A stretch of 64,000 nucleotides of DNA from Priestia megaterium (GTDB lineage: Bacteria; Bacillota; Bacilli; Bacillales; Bacillaceae_H): NCBI RefSeq assembly GCF_023824195.1, contig NZ_CP085442.1:3076001-3140000 (forward strand), given 5' to 3'. The notes beneath the pieces were generated by a model, which searched no databases, had not been told where the DNA came from, and saw only the letters and a list, made by a program, of their open reading frames with translations. Position numbers and translations under genes: made by a program. Shown piece by piece: positions 34,226 through 43,108 of the stretch (the stretch's first letter is position 1; every line of letters begins with the position of its first letter).

Positions 34226-34264
34226 TAAAAACGACCGCTCACTTAATAAGGGCGGTCGTTTTTA
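34226..34264. terminator. Terminator of the old-yellow-enzyme gene
   Basis: AAACGACCGC pairs with GCGGTCGTTT, with A and T tracts on both sides; it overlaps the last codons of the gene. Confidence 0.85.
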
Positions 34265-35346
34265 TGCATGTCTTTCCAATGAGCCAGCACTTCAGGAGGC
34301 AAACTCACATCTTTATCTAATGACGTCACATCCATAGAAGTGGGCTCATCGCTATTTATCACTTTTTCTACCCAATCTGGCTGTACGACTAATGCTTGTT
34401 CAATCGTAATTAAATCCAGACCTTGCTCAAAAGCTTCTGCTACTTCTGTTGCCGTAAGTCCTCCTGTACCCACAAGAGGGACCTGGTGATTGACGTGCTT
34501 AATAATCGAAGAAAGCAGTGAACGATTTTCTTCACTACTTAAGGTAGGTTCATGCAAAGCACTGATATGTAAATAATCAATTTCTGTACGAACAAGACGA
34601 TCAATCCACTCAAATGTATCTTCCACTTTATTTCCTAAATAGCCTTTTTCTTTGGGCGCTAATGTATACCCCACAATAAATGGTTTGCCCGCATGTGCTG
34701 CTCGACGCGTCACTTCACGAATAACTTCAAGTGCAAAAGTGAAGCGGTTTTCTGCGCTTCCTCCATAAGAATCACTTCGTTCATTGGCTTGCCTTGATAT
34801 AAACTGCTGCAGTAAACATTCATTTCCTCCGTCAATTTCTACTCCATCAAACCCTGCTTCCATAGCTCTTGTGGTAGCTTCGCCAAACGCTTGAACAATA
34901 TAAGTTATATCGCGCTCGGTCATTTGAACAGGCTTTTTGCCTTTACGTTTGTGAGGCTTTTCACTCGGGCTAATTGCTTGCCACTTATTTTCCATTTCTA
35001 CGCATTTTCTTCCCCCGTGCGATAGTTGAAGAATCGCTTTAGCTCCTCTTCTATGAACGATTTGAGTCAATTGATGAAGCTTTCGTATTACCTGATCACG
35101 ATGAATGCCGATTTGGCCATGTGCTACTTGGCCATTTTCTGTGATAAATGCGGGGCCGATAATTACCGTACTGACGCCCCCTACTCGTTTTTCGTAAAAA
35201 GTCAGATCGATATCGGATATTTCCCCGTTTTCCCGTGAAGCGTATGTGAGTATAGGTCCCATTGCTAATCGGTTTTTCATCTCAAGAGCATCAACAAATT
35301 TAAAATGTTTGAATAATTTTTCATAGGCCGTCTTCAATTGGTTCAC
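34243..35346 (-). CDS. yqiG: NADH:flavin oxidoreductase, old yellow enzyme family (YqiG type)
   Basis: A 367-residue FMN-binding TIM-barrel enzyme. Family landmarks are 'LEMKNRLAMGPILTYAS' at the start, 'AILQLSHGGRKC' (substrate His pair region), 'GFDGVEIDGGNECLLQQFISRQANERSDSYGGSAENR' in part, and the phosphate loop 'VGTGGLTATEVAEAFEQG'. It reduces activated alkenes or related electrophiles with NAD(P)H. The length fits B. subtilis YqiG (372). The start is GTG at 35346, close behind AAAAAGGT. Monocistronic. Confidence 0.85.
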   Translation of the reverse strand: MNQLKTAYEKLFKHFKFVDALEMKNRLAMGPILTYASRENGEISDIDLTFYEKRVGGVSTVIIGPAFITENGQVAHGQIGIHRDQVIRKLHQLTQIVHRRGAKAILQLSHGGRKCVEMENKWQAISPSEKPHKRKGKKPVQMTERDITYIVQAFGEATTRAMEAGFDGVEIDGGNECLLQQFISRQANERSDSYGGSAENRFTFALEVIREVTRRAAHAGKPFIVGYTLAPKEKGYLGNKVEDTFEWIDRLVRTEIDYLHISALHEPTLSSEENRSLLSSIIKHVNHQVPLVGTGGLTATEVAEAFEQGLDLITIEQALVVQPDWVEKVINSDEPTSMDVTSLDKDVSLPPEVLAHWKDMHKNDRPY

Positions 35347-35398
35347 ACCTTTTTTCCTTTAGCTTGCCCATCTATAGGCGGAGTAGACATAGGCATAA

Positions 35399-35431
35399 AA
35401 AAAAGAAATACCTTTATTGGCATTTCTTTTT
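35399..35431. terminator. Terminator of the signal peptidase gene
   Basis: AAAAGAAATGCC pairs with GGTATTTCTTTT (one mismatch) with a T-run on the minus strand. Confidence 0.8.
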
Positions 35432-35984
35432 ACGTTGTTTTTCTTATTTTTTTGACGGGATAAAATACAAATTCGCTTTTTCCGACAATCCGTTTCTCAT
35501 CAATAAGACCTAGACCATTGCGGCTATCCATACTGTACAGACGGTTGTCACCCATTACAAATACTTCGTTTTTTGGTATTTGAACGGGTTCAAAATCTCC
35601 TGTAAGCTCCATATCCATGTTGTTGGCAATTTGACGATTCGTTTTTAAATAAGGTTCACTTACTTTTTTATCATCAATATAAAGCTGATCTTTTTTCATT
35701 TCGATTTTTTCACCTGGCAGACCGATTACTCTTTTTACATAATGCTTATTCTTAGCCTCATCTTTAATAATCACAATATCTCCGCGGCGAATATCATGGA
35801 GCGAATACGACAGTTTATTCACAAACAAACGCTCTCCGTTATGCAGCGTTGGGTTCATTGAAGCGCCTTCTACAATATACGGAGAAAATAAAAATGCGCG
35901 AATCATAAATACTAGAGCGATAGCGAAGATAATAGTTTTGAATATGCTGCGTAATTGATCGCTTTTTGTTTTTTCCGTAGTCAA
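35430..35984 (-). CDS. Type I signal peptidase
   Basis: A 184-residue SipS/SipT-like membrane-anchored protease. One N-terminal segment (about residues 12-32) is followed by the catalytic Ser in EGASMNPTLHNGE, the catalytic Lys in KHYVKRVIGLPGE and the box E motif 'MGDNRLYSMDSRNGLGLI' at the C-terminus. It removes signal peptides from secreted proteins. The start appears to be TTG at 35984 (AAAGGAG about ten bases upstream). The GDNR-YSMDSR motif has Tyr where Ser-Asn is more common, a small variation. Confidence 0.92.
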   Translation of the reverse strand: MTTEKTKSDQLRSIFKTIIFAIALVFMIRAFLFSPYIVEGASMNPTLHNGERLFVNKLSYSLHDIRRGDIVIIKDEAKNKHYVKRVIGLPGEKIEMKKDQLYIDDKKVSEPYLKTNRQIANNMDMELTGDFEPVQIPKNEVFVMGDNRLYSMDSRNGLGLIDEKRIVGKSEFVFYPVKKIRKTT

Positions 35985-36104
35985 TATACCTTGTCTCCTT
36001 TGTACAGCTCACTTTTCTTATGTAAAAAAGCAAGAAACCTCTTACTTTAACACTTATTCTAACTTAACCATAGAAAGAACTGAAATCAAATGTTTTATGT
36101 TATG

Positions 36105-36138
36105 TAAAAAAAGAACCTCTAACAAATGTTAGAGGCTT
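36105..36138 (-). terminator. Terminator of the kdp operon
   Basis: Minus strand AGCCTCTAAC pairs with GTTAGAGGTT, followed by seven T. It lies about 100 bases after the CBS gene and ends the kdp transcript. Confidence 0.82.
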
Positions 36139-36238
36139 ACATTACGCAAGTTTCGTCTTTACATCTCTTATTATAACATTAATTATATAAAAAGAGACTA
36201 CCTTTTATGTAAAAATTATGTTTTTTACGCAAACTTAA

Positions 36239-36673
36239 CTAAACCTTCACATTTAGAGGCGTTTCTCCATGTATAAAAAGTTGAGAGATACAATACTCTA
36301 TAATCTCTCTTCGCCGCACGAGTCCAATAAAAATATTTTGATCATCTACAACTGGTACAAAATTTTGTTCAGACGCGCGTGACAAAATACTTTCCATTTC
36401 ATCATTAATGGTGATAGGTTCATAATCGCGATGCCTTGGGACCTCTTCAATTCGTAGGTGTTCTAGCTCATGAAGTTCTATATGTTCTAGGCTTTTTAGC
36501 TTCCATAGCAAGTCTCCTTCTGCCAAAGTCCCTACATATTCTCCTTTTTGGTTAATGAGAGGTACAGAAGAGTAGCGATGATACTCCATTTTCTCCAATG
36601 CTTGACGGATAGTTGACTGTGTCGATAGTGTAACGACTTCTTTTTTAGGGAGTAAAAAGAACGCAATATTCAC
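36239..36673 (-). CDS. CBS-domain pair protein, last gene of the kdp operon
   Basis: A 144-residue protein with two CBS motifs (about residues 8-62 and 78-130), closely similar to the stand-alone protein at 4690-5109: both start MNIAFFL, share QALEKMEYHRYS and the C-terminal NFVPV.DD...IG.VRRREI. It starts with GTG at 36673 after AAAAGGAG, 36 bases downstream of kdpD, so it is cotranscribed. CBS pairs sense adenine nucleotides or c-di-AMP; its place behind a truncated KdpD and below two c-di-AMP riboswitches suggests a post-translational controller of K+ uptake. That role is inference. Confidence 0.82.
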   Translation of the reverse strand: MNIAFFLLPKKEVVTLSTQSTIRQALEKMEYHRYSSVPLINQKGEYVGTLAEGDLLWKLKSLEHIELHELEHLRIEEVPRHRDYEPITINDEMESILSRASEQNFVPVVDDQNIFIGLVRRREIIEYCISQLFIHGETPLNVKV

Positions 36674-36708
36674 TCATATTCTCCTTTTATTATACATCCA
36701 TTTTATTG

Positions 36709-37851
36709 TTATTGCTTTGCTGAATCTGAAACAATATGAATGTCGATGTTATGAGTCTGTCTCATAATCGTATTCACAATAGACCCTTTTCGAATCTCTT
36801 CCCACCTTGTCCTCGCTGATTGCCCTAGTAAGATTTGAGTAACACGATACTGCTTGGCTACGTTCACAATCACTGCAGCTGGTTTTTGCTTTTTAGCTTC
36901 TTCAACAATTAGCGATGCGTGAAAGCGATCAGCAAATTCCTGCCACTCTTTGATTTGTGCTTTTTGCCTTTCAGTTTGCTCGCCTGTAAAAACATGAAGC
37001 AGCAGTAAATCTGCTTTCAATCGGTTCGCCATTCTCCAGCCTCGTCGAATTAATTTTTCAGCTGTTTCACTGTATTGAATGCATACTAAAATGCGTTCAC
37101 AAATACCTGTTACGCCAATTTCATGCGCATGAATCAGCTTGCCGTCCACTTCATCCGCTACTTCTCTGAGCGTTAATTCACGAAGTGCATGGAGATTTGC
37201 GAGCTTAAAAAAAGACTGCAGGCTTTGTTCAATTTTATGGACTTCGTATATTTTTCCTTCACGAAGACGCTTTTGCAGCTGTTCCGGTGTGACATCGACA
37301 AGCTGAATTTCATCTGCTTGCTGAATAAATAAATCTGGCACTGTTTCACGAACTTTTACCTGGGTAATAGCATATACAAGATCATGCACACTTTCCATAT
37401 GCTGGATATTCATTGCTGACATGACTGAAATGCCTTGGTTGAGCAGGTAAGAAACATCTTCAAAACGTTTTTTGTTGCGGCTTGTCGGAATATTTGTATG
37501 AGCGAGTTCATCGATAAGAACAACTTTTGGCCGCCTTCTTACAATCGCCAGCAAATCAAGCTCTTGTAATTCTTTTCCTTTATAAAAAACGGTTTCTCTT
37601 TGGATTACTTCTAGATTTCCGATCATCGCCTCAGTCTCATTCCTGCCGTGTGGTTCTACATATCCAACTACGACATCTACGCCTTCTTTGACTAAATCGT
37701 GCGCATCTTGAAGCATTTTATACGTCTTTCCTACTCCCGGCGCCGCACCGATGTAGAGTTTAAGCTTTCCGCTCTTCTGATCATGAAGTTCACGCAATAG
37801 TTCTTCCGGGGTTTTTCTTCGAAAGTATGGATGAGCTTCTTTTTCCTTCAT
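36709..37851 (-). CDS. kdpD: KdpD sensor fragment: KdpD N-terminal domain plus universal-stress domain, no histidine kinase
   Basis: A 380-residue protein that covers only the cytoplasmic N-terminal part of KdpD. Residues about 20-230 are the KdpD family domain with Walker A GAAPGVGKT and Walker B VVLIDELAHTN; about 250-375 is the USP-like domain (ICERILVCIQYSETAEKLI). The four membrane segments and histidine kinase of full KdpD are absent and no kdpE follows. Truncated KdpD of this sort is known from other bacteria, including some Bacillus. In S. aureus c-di-AMP binds the USP domain through an SxS motif; that motif is not evident here. AAAGGGG precedes the ATG. Confidence 0.88.
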   Translation of the reverse strand: MKEKEAHPYFRRKTPEELLRELHDQKSGKLKLYIGAAPGVGKTYKMLQDAHDLVKEGVDVVVGYVEPHGRNETEAMIGNLEVIQRETVFYKGKELQELDLLAIVRRRPKVVLIDELAHTNIPTSRNKKRFEDVSYLLNQGISVMSAMNIQHMESVHDLVYAITQVKVRETVPDLFIQQADEIQLVDVTPEQLQKRLREGKIYEVHKIEQSLQSFFKLANLHALRELTLREVADEVDGKLIHAHEIGVTGICERILVCIQYSETAEKLIRRGWRMANRLKADLLLLHVFTGEQTERQKAQIKEWQEFADRFHASLIVEEAKKQKPAAVIVNVAKQYRVTQILLGQSARTRWEEIRKGSIVNTIMRQTHNIDIHIVSDSAKQ

Positions 37852-37904
37852 TGTTCGGGCCCCTTTATCACACTCGCTTCAGTACGCGAAGCGAGTGCAT
37901 GTAA

Positions 37905-38471
37905 TTAGCGTTCTTGTTGAACAGCTAAATTTAGCTCTACTACATTTACCCGTTTTTCACCAAAAGCTCCTTGCTGAGTATGTTCTTTGATCAGCTCTTT
38001 TAGCGTGTTGGTGTTAATGTGCGCTGCTTTTGCTATGCGCTCTACTTGTGCATATGCAGCTTGTGGAGTAATATCCGGGTCGAGTCCAGAAGCCGAATTT
38101 GTGACGGCATCAATTGGAATTCCGCCTTTTGGTACCTCATTTTCTTTTTTCCACGCCGCTACTGATTTCTCGATATGGTCCGTAAGATCTTTATTTGAAG
38201 GTGCTAAATTCAACGAGCCAGACCCTGCCCCGTTATAATCAATACTAGAGACTCTGCCATGAAAAAATGCATTGCTTGTAAACTGCTGCCCAATCAGCTT
38301 AGAACCGATAACTTGATGCTTGTTTGAATAGATTAAGCTGCCATTTGCTTTACTTGGAATAGTCATCTGAGCAATGCCTGTCATCACAACAGGATAAATA
38401 AGACCACAAAGAATTATCATCATAATTGTTAAGCGAACAATTATGCTTCCCGTTCGTTCTGTTTGTATCAT
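37905..38471 (-). CDS. kdpC: Potassium-transporting ATPase subunit C
   Basis: A 188-residue KdpC with one N-terminal membrane segment (about residues 10-32) and an extracytoplasmic domain bearing 'GSKLIGQQFTSNAFFHGRVSS' in part, 'NAASGSLNLAPSNKDL'-type and 'VTNSASGLDPDITPQAAYAQ' segments typical of the family. KdpC stabilises the KdpFABC complex and raises ATP affinity. It lies 13 bases downstream of kdpB and precedes kdpD. GAGAAGAAA precedes the ATG. Confidence 0.94.
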   Translation of the reverse strand: MIQTERTGSIIVRLTIMMIILCGLIYPVVMTGIAQMTIPSKANGSLIYSNKHQVIGSKLIGQQFTSNAFFHGRVSSIDYNGAGSGSLNLAPSNKDLTDHIEKSVAAWKKENEVPKGGIPIDAVTNSASGLDPDITPQAAYAQVERIAKAAHINTNTLKELIKEHTQQGAFGEKRVNVVELNLAVQQER

Positions 38472-38484
38472 CGTTTCTTCTCCT

Positions 38485-40560
38485 CTACATTACAAATGAA
38501 AGTATAAAGTCAATCGCTTTAATCCCAATGAATGGAACCAACACCCCACCTAACCCGTAAATGAACAAATTTTTTCGCAGCAGGGCGTTAGAACTCATCG
38601 GCTTATACGCAATTCCCTTCATGGCTAAGGGAATTAACAGCGGGATAATTACCGCATTAAAAATAAGCGCTGACAATACGGCAGATAGAGGTGAATTCAG
38701 CTTCATTACGTTAAGAGCCTCCATTTGCGGAATCGCCAAGGTAAACATCGCTGGAATAATAGCGAAATATTTAGCAATATCGTTTGCGATACTGAATGTA
38801 GTTAAGGCACCCCTTGTCATTAATAGCTGTTTTCCAATTGAAACGACTTCAATGATTTTAGTGGGATCAGAATCTAAGTCCACCATATTTGCTGCTTCTT
38901 TAGCAGCTGAGGTTCCGCTGTTCATTGCTAAGCCAACATCAGCTTGAGCAAGTGCAGGGGCATCGTTTGTTCCGTCACCTGTCATGGCAACTAGCTTTCC
39001 TTGCTGCTGTTCGTATTTAATCACTTGAATCTTGTCTTCTGGCTTGCATTCCGCAATAAATTCATCTACTCCAGCTTCTTTTGCAATGGTTGCTGCGGTT
39101 AGCGGATTATCTCCTGTACACATAACTGTTTTAATGCCCATTTTACGAAGTTCATCAAAGCGTTCTTTCATTCCTGGTTTTACCGTGTCTTTTAAATAAA
39201 TCAAGCCATAAATTTTATCATCAGCGGCGACGGCAAGCGGCGTGCCACCAGCTCCTGCAATTTCGTTTGCTTTTTGCTGTAAATCAGAGGGAACCTTCCC
39301 CCCATTTGACTCTACCCATGTCGTGACGGCGTCCACTGCCCCTTTTCGTACAGATACATCCTGTAAGTCAATGCCGCTCATTCGCGTTTCAGCTTTGAAT
39401 TCAACAAACGTTCCTTCGGTTTTTCTAAGATCATCCACTCCGATGCGAGTTTGAATAAAATCAACAACTGAGCGCCCTTCTGGTGTTTCGTCATAAAGAG
39501 AAGAAAAAAACGCCCATTTGTAAAGTTCACGTTCGTCTATGCCTTCTACAGTCGTTAATTGATGAGCCATTCGGTTTCCAAACGTAATGGTGCCGGTTTT
39601 ATCTAAAATAATTGTGTTGATGTCACCAGCTGCTTCTACTGCTTTTCCTGACATAGCAATCACGTTAAACTGCGTGACTCGGTCCATCCCAGCAATTCCA
39701 ATGGCCGATAATAATCCTCCAATTGTCGTAGGAATGAGACAGACGAGCAGTGAAATTAAAATAGCCGTGTCGAGTTGAAAATGTAAGTAGTTTGTAAATA
39801 CAGGAAGCGTCACAACAACTAGTAAGAAAATAATCGTCAGACTTGTTAAAACCGTATTTAGCGCAATTTCATTTGGCGTTTTTTGACGCTCTGCTCCTTC
39901 AACAAGCAAAATCATTTTATCTAAAAACGATTCACCTTGCTCACACGTAATTTTGATTGTAATTTCATCGCTGACAACTCTTGTACCTCCAGTTACAGAG
40001 TTAAAATCCCCGCCTGCTTCTTTCATAACAGGTGCCGATTCACCGGTAATGGCCGATTCATCAACAGATGCCAGTCCTTTAATGATTTCTCCATCTCCAG
40101 GAATCATTTCGCCTTGTGAAACGACGACGATATCCCCCTTTTTTAGTTGCGATGCCGAAACTTGTATCATCTGCCCGTTTTGAAGTTTATTAGCTGTAAT
40201 ATCACCTTTAGATTGCTTTAACGAGTTTGCCTGTGCTTTTCCACGTCCTTCTGCTAATGCTTCTGCAAAATTAGCAAAAACAATTGTAAAAAATAACACG
40301 AGGGATACGGCAATATTAAAGCCTGCGCTTACTGTACTTTCGCCGAAAAGATCTGGAATAATAGCTAAAAAAAGCGTAATAACAAACCCGATTTCTACTA
40401 CGAACATGATAGGGTTTTTTATCATCGTTCTTGGGCTTAGCTTGATAAAAGCCTGCTTTACTGATTGAATAAAAATCGATGAAGTTTGTTTATCTACAGA
40501 ACCTTGAATGTGGCTGTTACGATCCAATTCAAGATTATTTGTAAAATTCCGTTTATTCAT
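38485..40560 (-). CDS. kdpB: Potassium-transporting P-type ATPase subunit B
   Basis: A 691-residue P-type ATPase. The phosphorylation motif DKTGT (about residue 318), the actuator TGES (ITGESAPV) and hinge '[20 protein letters not shown]' are all intact, as is the GDNPLTA nucleotide region; about seven membrane segments. KdpB drives high-affinity K+ uptake as part of KdpFABC. The conserved Ser that is phosphorylated in E. coli lies in the TGES loop and is present. AGCGGAGG precedes the ATG, 21 bases after kdpA. Confidence 0.96.
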   Translation of the reverse strand: MNKRNFTNNLELDRNSHIQGSVDKQTSSIFIQSVKQAFIKLSPRTMIKNPIMFVVEIGFVITLFLAIIPDLFGESTVSAGFNIAVSLVLFFTIVFANFAEALAEGRGKAQANSLKQSKGDITANKLQNGQMIQVSASQLKKGDIVVVSQGEMIPGDGEIIKGLASVDESAITGESAPVMKEAGGDFNSVTGGTRVVSDEITIKITCEQGESFLDKMILLVEGAERQKTPNEIALNTVLTSLTIIFLLVVVTLPVFTNYLHFQLDTAILISLLVCLIPTTIGGLLSAIGIAGMDRVTQFNVIAMSGKAVEAAGDINTIILDKTGTITFGNRMAHQLTTVEGIDERELYKWAFFSSLYDETPEGRSVVDFIQTRIGVDDLRKTEGTFVEFKAETRMSGIDLQDVSVRKGAVDAVTTWVESNGGKVPSDLQQKANEIAGAGGTPLAVAADDKIYGLIYLKDTVKPGMKERFDELRKMGIKTVMCTGDNPLTAATIAKEAGVDEFIAECKPEDKIQVIKYEQQQGKLVAMTGDGTNDAPALAQADVGLAMNSGTSAAKEAANMVDLDSDPTKIIEVVSIGKQLLMTRGALTTFSIANDIAKYFAIIPAMFTLAIPQMEALNVMKLNSPLSAVLSALIFNAVIIPLLIPLAMKGIAYKPMSSNALLRKNLFIYGLGGVLVPFIGIKAIDFILSFVM

Positions 40561-40581
40561 TATAATCCTCCGCTTTCTTGA

Positions 40582-42249
40582 TTACAGTGTCAAATACTCA
40601 GCAACCGGCCCAAGTACAAGCACTGGGAAAAACGTAAGTGCCCCTATAATAACGGTAGTTCCAATTAAAATGCCGCTAAATAAAGACGTATCCGTTTTAA
40701 ATGTCCCAGGTGTTTCAGGAACAAGCTGCTTAGATGCTAGTGAGCTCGATACCGCCAGCATCGTAATTAGTCCGAAGTAGCGTCCAATATACATAACAAT
40801 TCCCGTAGACATATTCCAAAACGGAGTTGCGTCACCGAGTCCTTCAAAACCGGATCCATTATTTGCTGCTGACGACGTAAATTCATACAGTGCCTGACTT
40901 AACCCGTGAAAGCCTGGATTTGATATACCTTCCATTCCTAAATGAGTAGTGAGCGCTACGGCTGTTCCTCCTAAAATTAGCAGCGGCTGCAGGATAAGCG
41001 TCACGGCAATGAGTTTCATTTCTTTTCCTTCAATTTTTTTACCTACGTATTCAGGCGTTCTTCCAACCATTAAACCAGATAAAAATACGGCGATGATGAC
41101 ATACATCATGACATTCATAAATCCTGCTCCGACCCCGCCAAATACGGTATTTAACATCATATTTCCAAGCGTTAATAACCCGGTAAGAGGCGTAAGGGTA
41201 TCGTGCATGGCATTGACTGCGCCTGTTTCACTCGCTGTCGTCACGATGGCGTACAGAGTTGACATGCCGACACCAAAACGAACTTCTTTCCCTTCCATAT
41301 AACCGCTCACTTCATTTAAATGAAAAGCATCAAGTCTAGGGTTGCCGCCCCACTCTGTTACAAACGCTGTACTTAAGATAACAATAAACAGCATACTCAT
41401 CGATATAAACAAGATGCGACCTTGTTTACGCTGTCCGATCATTTTTCCGTACGTAAAAGGAAGCGCTGTTGGCAATAAAAGCATAAGGACGATTTGTAAT
41501 ACATTGCTCCACGCATTAGGATTTTCAAATGGATGAGCTGAATTGACACCAAAAAATCCCCCTCCATTGTTACCTAGCTCTTTAATTGAAAGAAAAGAAG
41601 CAACTGGCCCCCTTGCTATTTGCTGTGATGCCCCTTCTAATGTATGGGCAGTCACAGTCCCGCTTAGCGTTTGAGGGACACCTAAAAACGCAAATAAAAT
41701 GCCTGTTATAAAAGCGATAGGAAGTAAAATACGCGTAATTGATTTTACAAAATCAACAAAAAAGTTTCCCATTTCCTTTCCTGCTAGCCCTCGAATAAAA
41801 GCGTTTGCTACTGCAAGTGCTGTTGCTGGTGCAGCAAACATCATAAATACAACGGCGGCCATCTGCGAGAAATAGGACAAACCTGATTCACCGCTGTAGT
41901 GCTGCAAGTTCGTATTTGTCATAAAACTAATGGCCGTGTTAAAAGCAAGGGCCGGATCCATTCCTTTAATGTGGCTTGGGTTAAGCGGCAGTACCCCTTG
42001 AAACCGGAAGATAAGATATACCACAAAAATCATAAACGTGTTCGCCAAAACGAGAGCAAGTGCATATTGCTTCCACGTCTGATTATGCCCTTTAATTCCT
42101 GCCGCTTTAAACATCACCGTTTCTATCTTTCCTACCAAGCTAGTGTTTTTATCGTTTGAAAACACATTCGCTATATAAATGCCTACGGGCTTTGCAATAA
42201 GCGCTACAAAAACAAGCAGCAGCGCAACTGATAGTAGAAAAATCCCCAC
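40582..42249 (-). CDS. kdpA: Potassium-transporting ATPase subunit A
   Basis: A 555-residue membrane protein with ten segments, homologous to K+ channels. The four P-loop selectivity regions are visible, for example 'MTNTNLQHYSGESGLSYF', 'LGNNGGGFFGVNSAHPFENPN' (in parts), 'TASETGAVNAMHDTL' and 'SAANNGSGFEGLG'. KdpA binds and translocates K+. Starts with GTG at 42249 after CGGAGGA; kdpF ends 18 bases upstream. Confidence 0.95.
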   Translation of the reverse strand: MGIFLLSVALLLVFVALIAKPVGIYIANVFSNDKNTSLVGKIETVMFKAAGIKGHNQTWKQYALALVLANTFMIFVVYLIFRFQGVLPLNPSHIKGMDPALAFNTAISFMTNTNLQHYSGESGLSYFSQMAAVVFMMFAAPATALAVANAFIRGLAGKEMGNFFVDFVKSITRILLPIAFITGILFAFLGVPQTLSGTVTAHTLEGASQQIARGPVASFLSIKELGNNGGGFFGVNSAHPFENPNAWSNVLQIVLMLLLPTALPFTYGKMIGQRKQGRILFISMSMLFIVILSTAFVTEWGGNPRLDAFHLNEVSGYMEGKEVRFGVGMSTLYAIVTTASETGAVNAMHDTLTPLTGLLTLGNMMLNTVFGGVGAGFMNVMMYVIIAVFLSGLMVGRTPEYVGKKIEGKEMKLIAVTLILQPLLILGGTAVALTTHLGMEGISNPGFHGLSQALYEFTSSAANNGSGFEGLGDATPFWNMSTGIVMYIGRYFGLITMLAVSSSLASKQLVPETPGTFKTDTSLFSGILIGTTVIIGALTFFPVLVLGPVAEYLTL

Positions 42250-42267
42250 GTTTTATTCCTCCGCTTA

Positions 42268-42348
42268 TTAAAATTGTTCTGGATTTAACAATACATATAC
42301 TAAATAAATTAAAACGAGAACTGAAATACCTAACAAAATGAACGACAT
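42268..42348 (-). CDS. kdpF: KdpF small membrane subunit (26 residues)
   Basis: The 26-residue frame reads MSFILLGISVLVLIYLVYVL then LNPEQF, one membrane segment ending in the typical Y-L/V-x-x-L-L-x-PE-x-F of KdpF. KdpF stabilises the KdpABC complex. It lies directly upstream of kdpA; the preceding small ORF stops two bases before its ATG, and the ribosome-binding site GAGAGGAG is inside that ORF. Too short for most gene callers. Confidence 0.85.
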   Translation of the reverse strand: MSFILLGISVLVLIYLVYVLLNPEQF

Positions 42349-42350
42349 GT

Positions 42351-42452
42351 TCACTTCTCCTCTCTTTCGTCTACTACATGAGACGACCAGCAAATAATTC
42401 CGTACATAGCAGCTGTTAATAGAGCAAGCGTTCCAAGCATGATCATATCCAA
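42351..42452 (-). CDS. Small membrane ORF upstream of kdpF (33 residues)
   Basis: The frame starts with TTG at 42452, six bases after GGAGGG, and reads MDMIMLGTLALLTAAMYGII then CWSSHVVDEREEK. One membrane segment and an acidic/basic charged tail. It ends TGA two bases before the kdpF ATG, so the two are translationally linked. Either TTG or the ATG at 42446 may start it. No such gene is described among standard Kdp components that I know; it may be a second small subunit or a coupling leader. Confidence 0.65.
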   Translation of the reverse strand: MDMIMLGTLALLTAAMYGIICWSSHVVDEREEK

Positions 42453-42658
42453 GTTGCTCCCTCCTAACTGTTTCTTACCACCAATGATAGTCTAAGTTTA
42501 GTGACTGTTTCTGTGCGTAAAGCATCACGTCCAAGTGAGCTAGCTGCGAAAGGTTATCTTTGATTGTTTAATCCTCACGTATTGTTGATCTCCTTTTAAA
42601 AGCCCTACTATATCCTCTTCAAGGTGCAGACATAACCTGCTCTCCTATTTTCCCCATT

Positions 42659-42697
42659 AAAAAAACCGCAGAAGAGAGTCCTCTTCCGCGGTTTAAT
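42659..42697 (-). terminator. Riboswitch expression-platform terminator upstream of the kdp operon
   Basis: Minus-strand stem AACCGCGGAAGA with TCTTCTGCGGTT (one mismatch) followed by seven T. It lies about 45 bases after the downstream c-di-AMP aptamer and about 200 bases before the first kdp-linked ORF, the position of an 'off' switch. Confidence 0.85.
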
Positions 42698-42741
42698 GCA
42701 CGACAAATAAGCCGTGATCGACACGAATTTTTTTACTCCCA

Positions 42742-42862
42742 AAACGCTTACGGAGTTAGCTGTCGGATTCGGGTTATGGAAGTAACCCTACTCAGTTAAG
42801 AGATTCACCCCTAGTACATACGTACAAAATATTGGGTCCCCCGCTCATAATTGATTAAGCGT
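42742..42862 (-). promoter_or_regulatory. c-di-AMP riboswitch (ydaO/yuaA type), downstream copy
   Basis: On the minus strand P1 is closed by CGCTTA and TAAGCG. Core blocks seen in order: GGGGGACCCA, AGGGGTGAATCTC, GAGTAGGGTTACTT, ACCCGAATCCGACAGCTAAC and TCCGTAAGCG. These are the conserved blocks of the ydaO class, which senses c-di-AMP. A terminator follows at 42659-42697, so high c-di-AMP (high K+) should stop kdp transcription. A c-di-AMP riboswitch controlling kdp is known in B. thuringiensis. Confidence 0.92.
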
Positions 42863-42886
42863 ATATTTGTTATTTAATTTTTAGAC

Positions 42887-43024
42887 TTAATTATGTTTTT
42901 TACTGCTGCGTTTAAAACTTTGATTAGCTAACGTAGACAAATAGCGGTTTGCTAGATCAAAAGATTGCTGATCGCATATTGCTCGATATTCAATCATTTG
43001 AATCATTTGCTTAGGTAAATGCAT
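42887..43024 (-). CDS. 45-residue ORF lying between two c-di-AMP riboswitches
   Basis: The frame starts ATG at 43024 after AAAGGAG and reads MHLPKQMIQMIEYRAICDQQ, then SFDLANRYLSTLANQSFKR and SSKKHN. It has no membrane segment; the middle looks helical and amphipathic and the C-terminus is basic. It occupies almost the whole gap between the two aptamers on one transcript. Its ribosome-binding site is the 3' arm of a hairpin (43031-43062) just after the upstream aptamer, so its translation is probably gated by c-di-AMP. Function and family are unknown; it could also be a leader whose translation tunes the second switch. Confidence 0.65.
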   Translation of the reverse strand: MHLPKQMIQMIEYRAICDQQSFDLANRYLSTLANQSFKRSSKKHN

Positions 43025-43030
43025 GTTGAC

Positions 43031-43062
43031 GCTCCTTTCGCCTATATTTTGAAAGGAACGCG
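43031..43062 (-). promoter_or_regulatory. RBS-sequestering hairpin after the upstream c-di-AMP aptamer
   Basis: Minus-strand TCCTTTC pairs perfectly with GAAAGGA around an 11-base loop and can extend with CGC/GCG beyond a two-base bulge. The 3' arm is the Shine-Dalgarno of the 45-residue ORF and no T-run follows, so it is a translational, not transcriptional, switch element. Confidence 0.65.
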
Positions 43063-43108
43063 CTATCCGCTATTATAGAAAACGGCCACGATTACACCAT
43101 CCTCTCTC

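Noticed and set aside
42453..42658. A 12-codon GTG frame (VRIKQSKITFRS) in the leader between the kdp terminator and the small membrane ORF
   Set aside because: It has AAAAGGAG upstream but a spacing of about 11 bases and only 12 codons; it cannot be supported as a gene without conservation data.
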